Shown: piece after piece, positions 1 to 7,961 of the stretch | Position numbering within the stretch: position 1 is the stretch's first letter | How the letters are laid out: each line of letters opens with the position of its first letter | NCBI RefSeq assembly: GCF_006542275.1 | Contig: NZ_CP041217.1 | Location: forward strand, 2,465,501 to 2,529,500 | DNA length: 64,000 nucleotides | Reading direction: 5' to 3' | DNA from: Saccharibacillus brassicae | GTDB lineage: Bacteria > Bacillota > Bacilli > Paenibacillales > Paenibacillaceae | Position numbers and translations under genes: made by a program | Notes under the pieces: generated by a model | The model's input: the letters and a program-made list of their open reading frames with translations, nothing else | The model's database searches: none | What the model was told of the DNA's origin: nothing

Positions 1-2
1 AC

Positions 3-416
3 AAGCTGGGCTGGAGAACGACGATCAAATGGGTCGGCGGATACTTCTACGCCGTCGTGCTGATCCTCGTCTACTTCATGCCGCAGTGGGTCGGCCACAA
101 TTACCTGATCATGACCGCAACGCTCAGCCTGTGCGGCGTGGCCATGGCCGGTTACGTGCCGCTGTCGGCGCTGTTCCCCATGTTGGCTCCGGACAACAAA
201 GGCGCCGCGATGTCCATCTTGAATCTGGGGGCCGGACTGAGCACCTTCATCGCGCCGGCCATCGTATCGATCTTCTTCCAGCCTTTCGGGGCCGGAGTGG
301 TCATCTTCATCTATGCCGGATTCTACGTGCTCAGCGCGATCCTGACGCCTTACCTCAAGACGCCGGACGAGCTGAACGGACAGCCGGCGGCCAACGCAAA
401 AGCCAAAGTAAGCTGA
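3..416 (+). CDS. MFS permease, C-terminal part (polyol permease-like), cut by window edge
   Basis: The reading frame is open from the window edge to a TGA and gives 137 residues of a multi-spanning membrane protein. At least four hydrophobic segments are visible, separated by short charged loops, and the tail is hydrophilic (near T-P-D-E-L-N-G). The loop with A-P-D-N-K-G-A-A-M-S followed by a glycine-rich helix is like the last third of major facilitator permeases of the RbtT/DalT/CsbX polyol or organic-acid type. The substrate cannot be read from this part. No clear terminator follows; the next 270 bases hold decayed gene fragments on the same strand. Confidence 0.75.
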   Translation, partial: KLGWRTTIKWVGGYFYAVVLILVYFMPQWVGHNYLIMTATLSLCGVAMAGYVPLSALFPMLAPDNKGAAMSILNLGAGLSTFIAPAIVSIFFQPFGAGVVIFIYAGFYVLSAILTPYLKTPDELNGQPAANAKAKVS

Positions 417-460
417 TCGATTTGCGTCCTGCCCTTCGCCTCATACAGGCATGGAGATAA

Positions 461-682
461 AAAAGCACCCTACATGTTACCTTCGCTTTTGCCGCGGCGC
501 TTGAAGCGACGAACATCAAGGTCAACGCCGCCTGCCCGGGCTTCACGTCGACGGCACTCAATAACTTTGCCGGCACCCGCACCGTCGAGCAGGGAGCCCG
601 CGAAGCGGTCCGGCTCGCCACGCTCGGACCGGACGGCCCGACCGGGACGTTCTCCGACGAAGACGGACCGGTCGCGTGGTAA
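461..682 (+). pseudogene. Short-chain dehydrogenase remnant (C-terminal end only)
   Basis: The frame opens right after a stop and has no usable start. It translates to a typical SDR tail: an F-A-A-A-L-E segment, then I-K-V-N-A-A-C-P-G-F, then [12 protein letters not shown] ending W-stop. The nucleotide-binding half and the YxxxK active site are missing, so this is a 5'-deleted remnant. A second truncated gene follows six bases later. Codon use matches the GC-rich host, so the decay affected ordinary chromosomal genes. Confidence 0.7.
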
Positions 683-687
683 AGCCC

Positions 688-852
688 ATGCGCGTATTCG
701 TCACGGGCGCGACCGGCTATATCGGTTCCGCCGTCGTCCGCGAACTGCTCGGCGCGGGGCATGCGGTCGTCGGGCTTGCCCGTTCGGACGAAGGCGCGGC
801 CAAGCTCCCGGACCTCTTCGCCAGTGAAGAGATTCGGGAGCTTTTCCTGTAG
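688..852 (+). pseudogene. NAD(P)-dependent epimerase/dehydratase remnant (N-terminal end only)
   Basis: ATG opens a frame of 54 residues beginning [17 protein letters not shown], the Rossmann glycine motif of extended SDR/NmrA-type proteins, and continuing through G-L-A-R-S-D-E. The frame stops at TAG just before the 3' end of the convergent WYL regulator. Proteins of this family are about 290 residues, so over 80% is missing. The start follows the preceding SDR remnant by five bases. Confidence 0.65.
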
Positions 853-858
853 GTTCGA

Positions 859-1821
859 TCACACGCCGCACCGTTCGAGCCGCTTCCGGATCGCGGTCCG
901 CACTTCCCCCGGCACTTCCCTGAATGCAACGTCTTCTCCGAGAAACAGCAGCCAATCCGTCAGCTCCGCCAACTGCTCCGCCGGTTGGATCGGAACGAAA
1001 GTCTTCAGCCGGGCGGTCGTCTGATACGGATTCGTATAGGAGAGGGACATCTTCAGCGGATGATACTTCTTGAATTGGGCGATCGCTTTGGGGCCGAGTT
1101 CCAGCACGAGATTGCAGGCTTCTTCCTGCCGACTCCATTTTTCCGCCATCTTTTTGGGACTCATTCTTTTCTTCGCCCTGTACGGTTCGATCTCAATCAG
1201 GCTGTCCACAGGCAGAACCCGTCTTTTTTCCGCTTCCATATCAAAAACTTCGACCTGCCAGACGCTTTTCTCGCGGTACAGATGCAGCAGGTAAACCGGG
1301 TAACGCCTGATTTCGCGGCCTTCGGTGAAGGTAATCCACAGATAGCGGTCGGTCAGCAGAATCCGGATCAAGTTCTCCAGCATGGGATGCGGCAGATCGG
1401 ACAAATCAAGCAGCTCGGGATTGTGCGGATTGGTTCCTTCGAACAGCAGAATCCGATTGAGCAGAAGAAGGTCTTCCTGCTGATTGTGCGAGATCAGACC
1501 GAGCAGCTTCTCTGCCAAAGCCTGGCGAATCTTGAGATAGGGGAGCTGCTGATTCCGCGTAGCCATAAAAGCGATAAAAAGAGCTTTGATCTCGTTATCG
1601 GTAAAGCGCACCGTGGGCAGAATCGAATTGCTCATGACAAAATAACCGCCGGACCTGCCGACTTCGGCAACCAGCGGCATACCGAGAGCTTCGATCTCCC
1701 GAATATCCCGTACAGCCGTAGAACGGGAAATGCCGAATTCGCGCATAATTTCGGAGATCGTAAATTGGGAGCGGTTGTTGATGTAGCGCATGATCACGTT
1801 GATTCGTTCGACTTTTTTCAT
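859..1821 (-). CDS. WYL-domain transcriptional regulator with N-terminal HTH (YafY type)
   Basis: The 320-residue protein starts M-K-K-V-E-R-I-N with GGAGCT seven bases upstream; a longer frame exists but lacks this site. Residues 1-60 form a winged helix of the HTH_11 type (F-T-I-S-E-I-M-R-E-F-G-I-S-R-S-T-A-V-R-D-I). A WYL-like ligand-sensing region follows, although the W-Y-L triplet itself is weak (Y-L-W-I-T-F). Such proteins are usually ligand-responsive repressors or activators. It is divergent from the GyrI-like gene 106 bases away, which is the likely target. Confidence 0.8.
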   Translation of the reverse strand: MKKVERINVIMRYINNRSQFTISEIMREFGISRSTAVRDIREIEALGMPLVAEVGRSGGYFVMSNSILPTVRFTDNEIKALFIAFMATRNQQLPYLKIRQALAEKLLGLISHNQQEDLLLLNRILLFEGTNPHNPELLDLSDLPHPMLENLIRILLTDRYLWITFTEGREIRRYPVYLLHLYREKSVWQVEVFDMEAEKRRVLPVDSLIEIEPYRAKKRMSPKKMAEKWSRQEEACNLVLELGPKAIAQFKKYHPLKMSLSYTNPYQTTARLKTFVPIQPAEQLAELTDWLLFLGEDVAFREVPGEVRTAIRKRLERCGV

Positions 1822-1927
1822 GGCAGCTCCTAAACAGTACCATTTTTTGACAGGATTCAGGTTTATCTTATACCTACCGGGAGGAAAAAACAATTCGCCC
1901 GAAAACCGGAAAAGGAAGGTGTCTATC

Positions 1928-2407
1928 ATGGCCAATTACACGCTTGAGAAAAAAGATCGCTTCAACGTTCTGGGTCTGGGAACCGAACTGCTCAGCGATT
2001 ACACGGATTCTGCCGGAATTGCCCGCGAGAAGTCGGAGTTCTGGTCGGCCGTTGCTCAAGATGGACGACTGGATACGTTAAAAGCCATCTCGACGAACGA
2101 CTACATTTTTGCCGTGAACGAAGCGGTCAACAACAAGATGATGCATTACGCCGGCGTCATAACCGACGAATCCGTTCCCCAGGAATCCCGCGTGATCGAA
2201 TTCCCTGCGGGAGACTATCTGGTCGTACGCGGCGAAGGGTCGACGGCCGAAGAACTGAGCCATGCGCTGACCTACGCGGCTTTTGCCGAAGCGCTTCCGG
2301 AAGTCAAAGATTTCATCTATGTCGGCGGCCCGAATGCAACGGTCGAGATGGAGCAGCGGGACGGGCGGGTTGTAGGCGAGATGTGGATTCCGGTCGTCCC
2401 GGCCTGA
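1928..2407 (+). CDS. GyrI-like / AraC effector-binding domain protein
   Basis: This 159-residue stand-alone protein resembles the GyrI-like small-molecule-binding fold. It has an N-terminal strand (F-N-V-L-G-L-G), a central segment Y-I-F-A-V-N-E, an R-V-I-E-F-P-A-G-D-Y-L-V-V segment and a C-terminal V-G-E-M-W-I-P-V. Members bind hydrophobic drugs or metabolites, either as the sensor half of AraC regulators or as single-domain proteins. An AGGAAGG site sits at the right distance from the chosen ATG. The WYL regulator upstream on the other strand probably controls it. A hairpin terminator follows, now split by an inserted element. Confidence 0.7.
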   Translation: MANYTLEKKDRFNVLGLGTELLSDYTDSAGIAREKSEFWSAVAQDGRLDTLKAISTNDYIFAVNEAVNNKMMHYAGVITDESVPQESRVIEFPAGDYLVVRGEGSTAEELSHALTYAAFAEALPEVKDFIYVGGPNATVEMEQRDGRVVGEMWIPVVPA

Positions 2408-2430
2408 TCGGCCTGACTTCCTGACCGACA

Positions 2431-2460
2431 AAAAAGCGGACCGCCATAAGCGGTCCGCTC
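2431..2460. terminator. Left copy of a duplicated terminator hairpin
   Basis: AGCGGACC and GGTCCGCT pair around GCCATAAGC, preceded by an A-tract. The T-tract that should follow is absent here and instead follows the identical second copy at 2661-2686. The original bidirectional terminator therefore appears split by the element in between. Confidence 0.75.
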
Positions 2461-2660
2461 AGGCTGTCGAGAAAGTCCTATACGTATGAGAAGTTTGTCG
2501 ACTGCGGGAGAAATTCGTTCCGGTCGCGTGTTGAAATCAGGAAAAAGGATCAAATTTTAATGGGATTTTCCTGATTTCAAAGGCGAACGCTGGCGCTCCT
2601 ACACTGAATTTCTCCCTCCGCCTCCTCACTTTGTTCAGAATCAGACTTTCTCGACACGTT
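2461..2660. mobile_element. MITE-like nested foldback element inserted in a terminator
   Basis: The 200-bp segment has three nested perfect inverted repeats: TGTCGAGAAAGT/ACTTTCTCGACA (2465-2476, 2645-2656), GGGAGAAATTC/GAATTTCTCCC (2506-2516, 2606-2616) and TTGAAATCAGGAAAA with its complement (2531-2545, 2566-2580). It lies between two identical 26-bp copies of the terminator hairpin (2435-2460, 2661-2686). It contains no credible reading frame. A second element with the same plan lies at 43376-43541. A non-autonomous transposable element or a structured RNA repeat both fit. Confidence 0.65.
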
Positions 2661-2691
2661 AGCGGACCGCCATAAGCGGTCCGCTCTTTTT
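2661..2691 (+). terminator. Right copy of the duplicated terminator, with T-tract
   Basis: This is the same hairpin as at 2435-2460, here followed by CTTTTTG. It can stop transcripts from the left, and the A-tract of the left copy would have served the convergent gene before the insertion. Confidence 0.75.
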
Positions 2692-2702
2692 GTTCGGAAG
2701 CC

Positions 2703-3290
2703 TTAAACTTCATCCGTCTTCCCTTCGCCCCATAGACGTCCGTTATCGTTCCACTGCCCGTACATTTTGCCCGCCTGCGTGTTGAAGATGAATTTGTCCA
2801 GCCGGCTCTCGAACAGCTCCGGTTGATTCCGGCAGTTCTGTACGTTGTCGACCCGCACCCTGCGATAAAGTCCGGGCAAAGCCATAAAATTCTCGTACGT
2901 CTGCGGATCTTCCCGCAGCCTGCGCTCGATTTCGGGATCGATACGGAACGAATCCGGGCCCAGATCGGGTAGAACCTGTCGCCCTTCGTCCGTCATCCTG
3001 CCCAACCGCTCCAGCCGCCGGACGCGCTCTTTGTTCAGCTCCGTCCACGAGCTGCGGGCGCTGCGCGGAGACAGCCGCTGCGCCAGCTCCGTGTCCGAGA
3101 TCTTCCGCTTCACCCCGTCGATCCAGCCCCGGCAGAGCGCTTCTTCGACAGCGTCCAGATACAGCAGCGTGTCCGGCTTGGGCGTCAGACTCACTACGAC
3201 CCAGCACGATTTCTCGGACCTGCCGTGCTCCGCCAGCCACAGCCGCAGCGTCTCGATCGAAGCATCGGGCAGCAGATTGTCCATGTTCAT
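2703..3290 (-). CDS. YdeI/OmpD-associated family protein
   Basis: The 195-residue protein matches the YdeI family: an N-terminal L-R-L-W-L-A-E-H-G segment, then C-W-V-V-V-S and A-V-E-E-A-L-C-R-G-W-I-D-G-V-K-R, the family hallmark, then R-L-S-P-R-S-A-R-S-S-W-T-E-L-N-K. Biochemical function is poorly known; some relatives are linked to bacteriocin or peptide resistance. The start has AGGAGG 11 bases upstream and a GGAG closer in. The gene lies 41 bases after the MFS gene on the same strand and may be co-transcribed with it. Confidence 0.75.
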   Translation of the reverse strand: MNMDNLLPDASIETLRLWLAEHGRSEKSCWVVVSLTPKPDTLLYLDAVEEALCRGWIDGVKRKISDTELAQRLSPRSARSSWTELNKERVRRLERLGRMTDEGRQVLPDLGPDSFRIDPEIERRLREDPQTYENFMALPGLYRRVRVDNVQNCRNQPELFESRLDKFIFNTQAGKMYGQWNDNGRLWGEGKTDEV

Positions 3291-3331
3291 GTCTCCGTCC
3301 ACCTCCTGTTCGCTGATATCCGATATTTCGG

Positions 3332-4501
3332 TCAGTTGGACTGCCGGCTTGAGGAGGAAAAGATAGAAATCCGAAGGATGAGAAGGACAAAAGCAAACGA
3401 CAAAGCCAAAACGCCGCTCAAGACGAGTTGATGCGTACCCCAAGCAGAAATGAACCAACCGCCGATCCAGGTTCCTGCCGCTATACCGATGTTGGAAAAA
3501 GAAAGGAACAAGCTGTTTCCAAACTCGGGAGCTGCGCTCGCATCGCGTATCAACAAACCTTGGCCGATAATCAGTCCTCCGGCATGAACCGCTCCCCATA
3601 CGAAGATGATAACTGCCATCAGCCCTATCGAAGCCCCTCCGTAATAAGCCGCTGCGTATACTGCCGCATAGACAAGAAGGAGGACCGTCGCCGTGCGCAT
3701 CGGGCTTTTGTTCAGGAAAAATCCGAACAGGAAATTCCCGGCGATCATCGTGATACCGAACACCATCAGCATGGCACTGATCCAGGTCTCGTTCATATGG
3801 GTGATGTCCCGTAGGTATTCGGCGAAGTAGCTGTACACCGAACTCATCGCCGCAAAGATCAGCAGCACGATCAACAGCGTCAGTCTTAATTGCGGAAGGC
3901 GCAGGATACCGAGTTGACTGCCAGCTGACTTCCTCCGTGTTGAAGGAGCGTTAGGCAGCCCGACTGCCAGGCCGAAAAAGGAAACCGCGCTCACAAGCGC
4001 TCCGAATCCGAATGCGGCTTCCAGCGAAAAGTAGGCTCCTAGATAAGCCGTAAGCGGAATTCCGAAAGCGAATCCGACAGTGACACCGGCCATTACCCGT
4101 GTAACGACTTGGCCGCTTTTCTCGGGAGGAACGAGTCCGGCAGCCGTCGCAAGCGCAATAGAGAAAAAAACAGGATGAAAAATCCCGGGCAGAATTCGAA
4201 AAAGCAGCATAACTTCGAAATTTGTCGTATACGCGTAGACTGCATTAGAGACAGCAAACATCAAGACGGACACAAGCAGTATGGTTTTTCGGTTGAGACC
4301 GGAGGCAAACAGCGTGACAAATGGACCCGCCACAGCTACGGTCAGAGCGAAAACGCTGATCAGAAGCCCAGCTTGGGCAGGCGAAATCCCAAATTTCTGA
4401 GCAAGCTGCGGAAGTACGCCAATCATGCCCATTTCCGTTGTGATAATGCCGAAGATTCCCAGAGCCAAGCAGAAAATCAGCACAGCATGACTTTTCTTCA
4501 T
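3332..4501 (-). CDS. MFS efflux transporter, DHA1 type
   Basis: The 389-residue protein has about twelve hydrophobic segments and begins with a short positive N-terminus (M-K-K-S-H). Conserved features include G-I-I-T-T-E-M near the first helix, a G-L-N-R-K-T loop after the second helix, and the central charged loop T-R-R-K-S-A. It resembles DHA1 drug or sugar exporters of the AraJ/YdhP/Cml kind. The substrate is unknown. AAGGAGG lies just upstream of the ATG, and a terminator separates it from the VOC gene upstream. Confidence 0.8.
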   Translation of the reverse strand: MKKSHAVLIFCLALGIFGIITTEMGMIGVLPQLAQKFGISPAQAGLLISVFALTVAVAGPFVTLFASGLNRKTILLVSVLMFAVSNAVYAYTTNFEVMLLFRILPGIFHPVFFSIALATAAGLVPPEKSGQVVTRVMAGVTVGFAFGIPLTAYLGAYFSLEAAFGFGALVSAVSFFGLAVGLPNAPSTRRKSAGSQLGILRLPQLRLTLLIVLLIFAAMSSVYSYFAEYLRDITHMNETWISAMLMVFGITMIAGNFLFGFFLNKSPMRTATVLLLVYAAVYAAAYYGGASIGLMAVIIFVWGAVHAGGLIIGQGLLIRDASAAPEFGNSLFLSFSNIGIAAGTWIGGWFISAWGTHQLVLSGVLALSFAFVLLILRISIFSSSSRQSN

Positions 4502-4525
4502 TTCATCGAACCTCCTTATCCAAAT

Positions 4526-4558
4526 AAAAAAACGGCCTCCGCGTACAGGACCGTTTTC
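4526..4558 (-). terminator. Rho-independent terminator after the VOC gene
   Basis: On the minus strand AAAACGG pairs with CCGTTTT and is followed by a T-tract, 11 bases past the stop of the VOC gene. It insulates that gene from the MFS gene downstream. Confidence 0.7.
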
Positions 4559-4568
4559 TTAAAATCAG

Positions 4569-5033
4569 TTACGCTTGACCGGCAATGACCTGATCGAGAA
4601 ACTGATCCGCGTCGCTGTTGAACTTCCAGTTGATGCCGAACCGGTCGACCAGCATGCCGAAGCACGACGACCAGGGCACGCTGGACAGCGGCATGATCAC
4701 GTGTCCGCCAACGGACAGCCGGCTGAAATACTCTTCAAGCTTCGATTTGTCGTCCATGACCAGACTGATCAGCATGCTGTTGCCCTGAATCCATTCACCC
4801 GTGACCGGCTTCATCGAAGGGAGAATATCCGACATCATGATTCGGCCCCCATCGAATGCCAGGGAAGATTCCATAATCATATTGCGCTCCTGCTCGGGCA
4901 TCGGGTAGTTCGGATCCTGCGGGATGTCTCCAAATTTAACTGCTTTTACCTCGGTTGCGTTCAAAGCCTCTCTATAAAATCCGATCGCCTGCTCCGTGTT
5001 GCCGTCAAAGTTCAAATATGCGATTGCCGCCAT
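4569..5033 (-). CDS. VOC-fold protein, PhnB/YdhG-like
   Basis: The 154-residue protein begins M-A-A-I-A-Y-L-N-F-D-G-N-T-E-Q-A-I-G-F-Y-R-E-A-L, the standard opening of the PhnB/3-demethylubiquinone-like branch of the vicinal oxygen chelate fold, and contains S-W-S-S-C-F-G-M-L-V-D-R-F-G-I-N-W towards the end. The metal-binding residues of true glyoxalases are not obvious, as usual in this branch. The enzymatic role is unknown. AGAGGAGG precedes the ATG by nine bases. It is divergent from a WYL regulator 98 bases away, which may control it. Confidence 0.75.
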   Translation of the reverse strand: MAAIAYLNFDGNTEQAIGFYREALNATEVKAVKFGDIPQDPNYPMPEQERNMIMESSLAFDGGRIMMSDILPSMKPVTGEWIQGNSMLISLVMDDKSKLEEYFSRLSVGGHVIMPLSSVPWSSCFGMLVDRFGINWKFNSDADQFLDQVIAGQA

Positions 5034-5131
5034 AATGGTTAGCCTCCTCTTGGGTATACATCTATGATAATCTGGGATAGATGACGACTGTATGTCACCA
5101 TTCCAGGCCGATGCCAAAAAAAGGAGTCTTT

Positions 5132-6043
5132 ATGGAAAAGGTAGAACGATTGATCTCGATCATTATGATCCTGCTGCGCAAAGAAATCGTCCCGAGCCGC
5201 GAATTCGCCCAGCTGTTCGGCGTCACCAAACGCACGATTCTGCGCGATATGGAGACGCTCAGCCTCTCCAATATCCCGATCTACGCGGTCGCGGGCGCAC
5301 ACGGGGGCTACGGCATCATGGACACGTACAAGATGGATAAACGTCTGCTGAGCAGCGCCGATCTGGAGCATATTCTGACCGCCCTCGGCGGACTCGAACA
5401 AATTCTGCTCAGCGAAGAAGTGGAGATTACGATCAAAAAAATAGAAGCCATGGTGAACCCATCGGCTTCTACGGGAACGATTCAGCTGTCTTTTTACGAT
5501 TGGGCAGGCCGGTCCGAACTTCGCCATATCCTGAAAAGCTGCCAGGAAGCCATCTCGGGCAAAAAAGTGCTTGCCTTCGATTATATCGACAAAAACGGGA
5601 CAGCCACTCACCGAACAGTCGAACCGGCCCAGCTGCATTTCAGCGAGAACAGCTGGTATCTCCACGGCTTCTGTCTGGAGCGCAGGGCCGAGCGGATATT
5701 CAAGCTCTCCCGGATCGACCGGCTAACGGTGAAGCCGCAGACGTTTGTCCCCCGGGAAGTCCGGCCGGAGTCCGCGCCGGAACCCGGGTATCGGCCGGAA
5801 CTTGTCGAAGTCCAAGCGTGGATTACGCCCGGCGTCAAAGACCGGTTTATTGAACGATACGGTCACCGCAGCGTCCGGCCGCACGGTCCCGGGAAATTCC
5901 GGGCCACGATCCATGTGCCGCAAAGTCCGATCGGGTTTCAATTTCTGGCCGGCTTCGGGACGGATGTGGAGATCGCGGAGCCGCCGTCTTACGTCGAAAA
6001 GTTTCGGGAGTATCTGCTGGAGATGGTGAAGAAGTACGGATAA
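5132..6043 (+). CDS. WYL-domain transcriptional regulator (YafY/YobV type)
   Basis: The 303-residue protein starts M-E-K-V-E-R-L-I-S after AAAAGGAG. Residues 1-60 form an HTH_11 winged helix (S-R-E-F-A-Q-L-F-G-V-T-K-R-T-I-L-R-D-M). A WYL domain lies at about 135-205 (K-K-V-L-A-F-D-Y-I-D then S-W-Y-L-H-G-F-C-L), with an intact W-Y-L, and a C-terminal WCX-like region reaches the end. These proteins sense ligands, sometimes nucleic acid, through the WYL fold. The divergent VOC gene is the likely target. It is not a recent copy of the WYL protein at 859-1821; their ligand domains differ strongly. Confidence 0.85.
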   Translation: MEKVERLISIIMILLRKEIVPSREFAQLFGVTKRTILRDMETLSLSNIPIYAVAGAHGGYGIMDTYKMDKRLLSSADLEHILTALGGLEQILLSEEVEITIKKIEAMVNPSASTGTIQLSFYDWAGRSELRHILKSCQEAISGKKVLAFDYIDKNGTATHRTVEPAQLHFSENSWYLHGFCLERRAERIFKLSRIDRLTVKPQTFVPREVRPESAPEPGYRPELVEVQAWITPGVKDRFIERYGHRSVRPHGPGKFRATIHVPQSPIGFQFLAGFGTDVEIAEPPSYVEKFREYLLEMVKKYG

Positions 6044-6047
6044 GCGC

Positions 6048-6250
6048 TCAGCCGCTGACCGGTTCCAACGGGTTAAGCGGATTGGGCGGATTGACCGCAA
6101 ACAGCGAATGGATATTGCCTTCCGGGTCCGCAAAAAAGCCCGTCGTATGTCCCCAGGCTACGACTTTCGGCTCCGCGATGCCTACGGCTCCTTTCGATAC
6201 GTATTCGTTGTACACCGCATACACTTCCTCGGGAGAAGCGCATTTATCAT
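6048..6250 (-). pseudogene. VOC/glyoxalase-like gene remnant (C-terminal end)
   Basis: The frame reads D-K-C-A-S-P-E-E-V-Y-A-V-Y-N-E-Y then K-G-A-V-G-I-A-E-P and G-F-F-A-D-P-E-G-N-I-H-S-L-F-A-V, the second half of a VOC-fold protein including the D-P-D/E-G-N motif. The first half is missing; the frame upstream is unrelated sequence overlapping the next terminator. The tail after F-A-V-N is a proline-asparagine run not seen in intact relatives. Confidence 0.6.
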
Positions 6251-6287
6251 GTATTCCACTTCTTTCACAAGGTTGCCTGCCGGACGC

Positions 6288-6324
6288 AAAAAAGAGCGAT
6301 ATCCCGCCGGGGGACATCGCTCTT
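6288..6324 (-). terminator. Rho-independent terminator after the LmrB-like gene
   Basis: AAGAGCGAT pairs with ATCGCTCTT around a GC-rich loop, and the minus strand continues in a T-tract. It lies about 57 bases beyond the stop of the efflux gene. Confidence 0.75.
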
Positions 6325-6380
6325 AAACAGACTTGTATGACGCAAGAACAGGCTTGAATCACGCGCAAGGAACCTGGAAA

Positions 6381-7874
6381 TTAATGCATCGGTCCCTGCG
6401 ACTTCGCGGCCGATCCGACCTTGACGCGCTTGATGAAGATCGAAGTGATCAGACCGATGATCGACAGCACGAGCGCGAACACGAACGCGTTCTGCACGCC
6501 AGACGTGAAGCCGGCCAGTTGATTCTCCGGACTCTCCGGATTCGTGACCCCGCTCAGGAAGCGGGATTGGCCGGCACTCAGAATGCTGACCGCCACAGCG
6601 GTTCCGATCGCGCCGGACACCTGCTGCAGCGTGTTCATGATCGCCGTGCCGTGCGGGTAATACTCGCGCGGCAGCTGGTTCAGACCGTTCGTCTGCGCCG
6701 GCATCATGATCATCGAGATGCCGACCATCATGAAGATGTGCAGCGTAATGATCTTGGCAAGCGTCGTCGTCGGCGTGATTCCCGTGTACAGGAACAGCAC
6801 GACCGTTACGATGGCCAAGCCGATGACGACGAGCCATTTCGGACCGAATTTGTCGAACAACCGGCCCATGACCGGAGACAGCAGGCCGTTGAGCAGGCTG
6901 CCCGGCAGCAGCACGAGTCCGGCCGTCAGAGCCGTAACCGCCATGCCCTGCTGCAGATACATCGGCAGGATCAGCATCGAAGACAGCATCATCATCATGG
7001 AGATGAAGATCAGGATCAGGCCGATGGTGAACATCGGGTACTTGAACGCGCGCAGATCCATCAGCGGCTGCTTCATTCTCAGCTGGCGCACGCTGAACAG
7101 GATCAGGGAGACAACGCCGATCACGAGCGTTCCGATGACGATCGGGCTCGTCCAGCCGCTGCCGGCTTCGCCGTGTCCGCCCGCGCTGCTAAAGCCGTAG
7201 ACGATACCGCCGAAGCCGAGCGTCGACAGCACGATCGACAGAATGTCGATCTTCGGCTTGGTCAGCTTGGAGATGTTCGGCAGGAACAGCAGGCCGCAGA
7301 TCAACGAGATGGCGAAGAACGGCAGGGAGATCCAGAAGATCCAGTGCCAGCTCAGGTTGGCGAGGATCAGGCCGGAGATGCTCGGGCCGCTTGCCGGCGC
7401 GAACATGATGACCAGACCGATCAGGCCCATGGCGGCGCCGCGTTTTTCGATCGGGAAAATCACGAGGATGGTGTTAAACATCAGCGGCAGCAGCAGCGCC
7501 GTGCCGACTGCCTGAAGCACGCGGGCCGCGAGCAGGATTTCGAAGTTGGGCGCAAGCGCCGCCACGAGCGTGCCGGCGATCGAGAAGATCAGCGACGTCG
7601 TGAACAGCTGCCGGGTCGTGAACCATTGCAGCAGCATGCCGGATACCGGCACCAGGATGCCCAGTACGAGCAGATAGCCGGTCGTCAGCCATTGAATGGT
7701 TGTCGGTCCGACTTCGAGCATCGCCATCAGCGGCGTCAAAGCGACGTTCAAAGCCGTTTCGCCGAACAGGCCGATAAAGCCGCTCAGCAGCATGGCGAAC
7801 AAAATCGGAAATACTTTATAAGATTGCGTTTCTGGTTGATTCTCTACCGAATCAGCTGTCATTGAACCACTCAC
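6381..7874 (-). CDS. lmrB: MFS multidrug efflux transporter, DHA2/EmrB family (LmrB-like)
   Basis: The 497-residue protein has about 14 hydrophobic segments, the DHA2 arrangement. It shows N-V-A-L-T-P-L-M near helix 1, R-V-L-Q-A-V-G-T-A-L-L-L-P-L-M in helix 4 and G-P-S-I-S-G in motif C. Members export drugs by proton antiport; B. subtilis LmrB gives lincomycin and puromycin resistance. I chose the GTG start because GAGGAGG lies eight bases before it; an ATG 21 bases upstream would overlap that site. A TetR regulator of the LmrA type lies 87 bases upstream on the same strand, so the pair copies the lmrAB layout. The drug range is inferred only. Confidence 0.8.
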   Translation of the reverse strand: MSGSMTADSVENQPETQSYKVFPILFAMLLSGFIGLFGETALNVALTPLMAMLEVGPTTIQWLTTGYLLVLGILVPVSGMLLQWFTTRQLFTTSLIFSIAGTLVAALAPNFEILLAARVLQAVGTALLLPLMFNTILVIFPIEKRGAAMGLIGLVIMFAPASGPSISGLILANLSWHWIFWISLPFFAISLICGLLFLPNISKLTKPKIDILSIVLSTLGFGGIVYGFSSAGGHGEAGSGWTSPIVIGTLVIGVVSLILFSVRQLRMKQPLMDLRAFKYPMFTIGLILIFISMMMMLSSMLILPMYLQQGMAVTALTAGLVLLPGSLLNGLLSPVMGRLFDKFGPKWLVVIGLAIVTVVLFLYTGITPTTTLAKIITLHIFMMVGISMIMMPAQTNGLNQLPREYYPHGTAIMNTLQQVSGAIGTAVAVSILSAGQSRFLSGVTNPESPENQLAGFTSGVQNAFVFALVLSIIGLITSIFIKRVKVGSAAKSQGPMH

Positions 7875-7911
7875 GATTCCATCCTCCTCGAACATATCGA
7901 ACTTTCTCTTT

Positions 7912-7961
7912 TTGCTTCTTCTTACTGGTCGTTGCTTCTTCTTGCTTCTTCTTGCTTCTTC
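7912..7961. repeat. Five-unit 10-bp tandem array between tetR and efflux genes
   Basis: Five consecutive 10-bp units lie in register: four read TTGCTTCTTC and the second reads TTACTGGTCG. The array ends exactly at the TetR stop codon and is part of the transcribed spacer before the efflux gene. On the mRNA it is a purine-rich GAAGAAGCAA repeat. Confidence 0.8.

Noticed and set aside
6333-7865. 510-codon open frame opposite the LmrB-like gene
   Set aside because: The composition is Arg/Gln/His-rich without structure, mirroring a real membrane protein on the minus strand.
7912-7961. Possible CRISPR array
   Set aside because: Units are 10 bp with no spacers and no cas genes are in the window.
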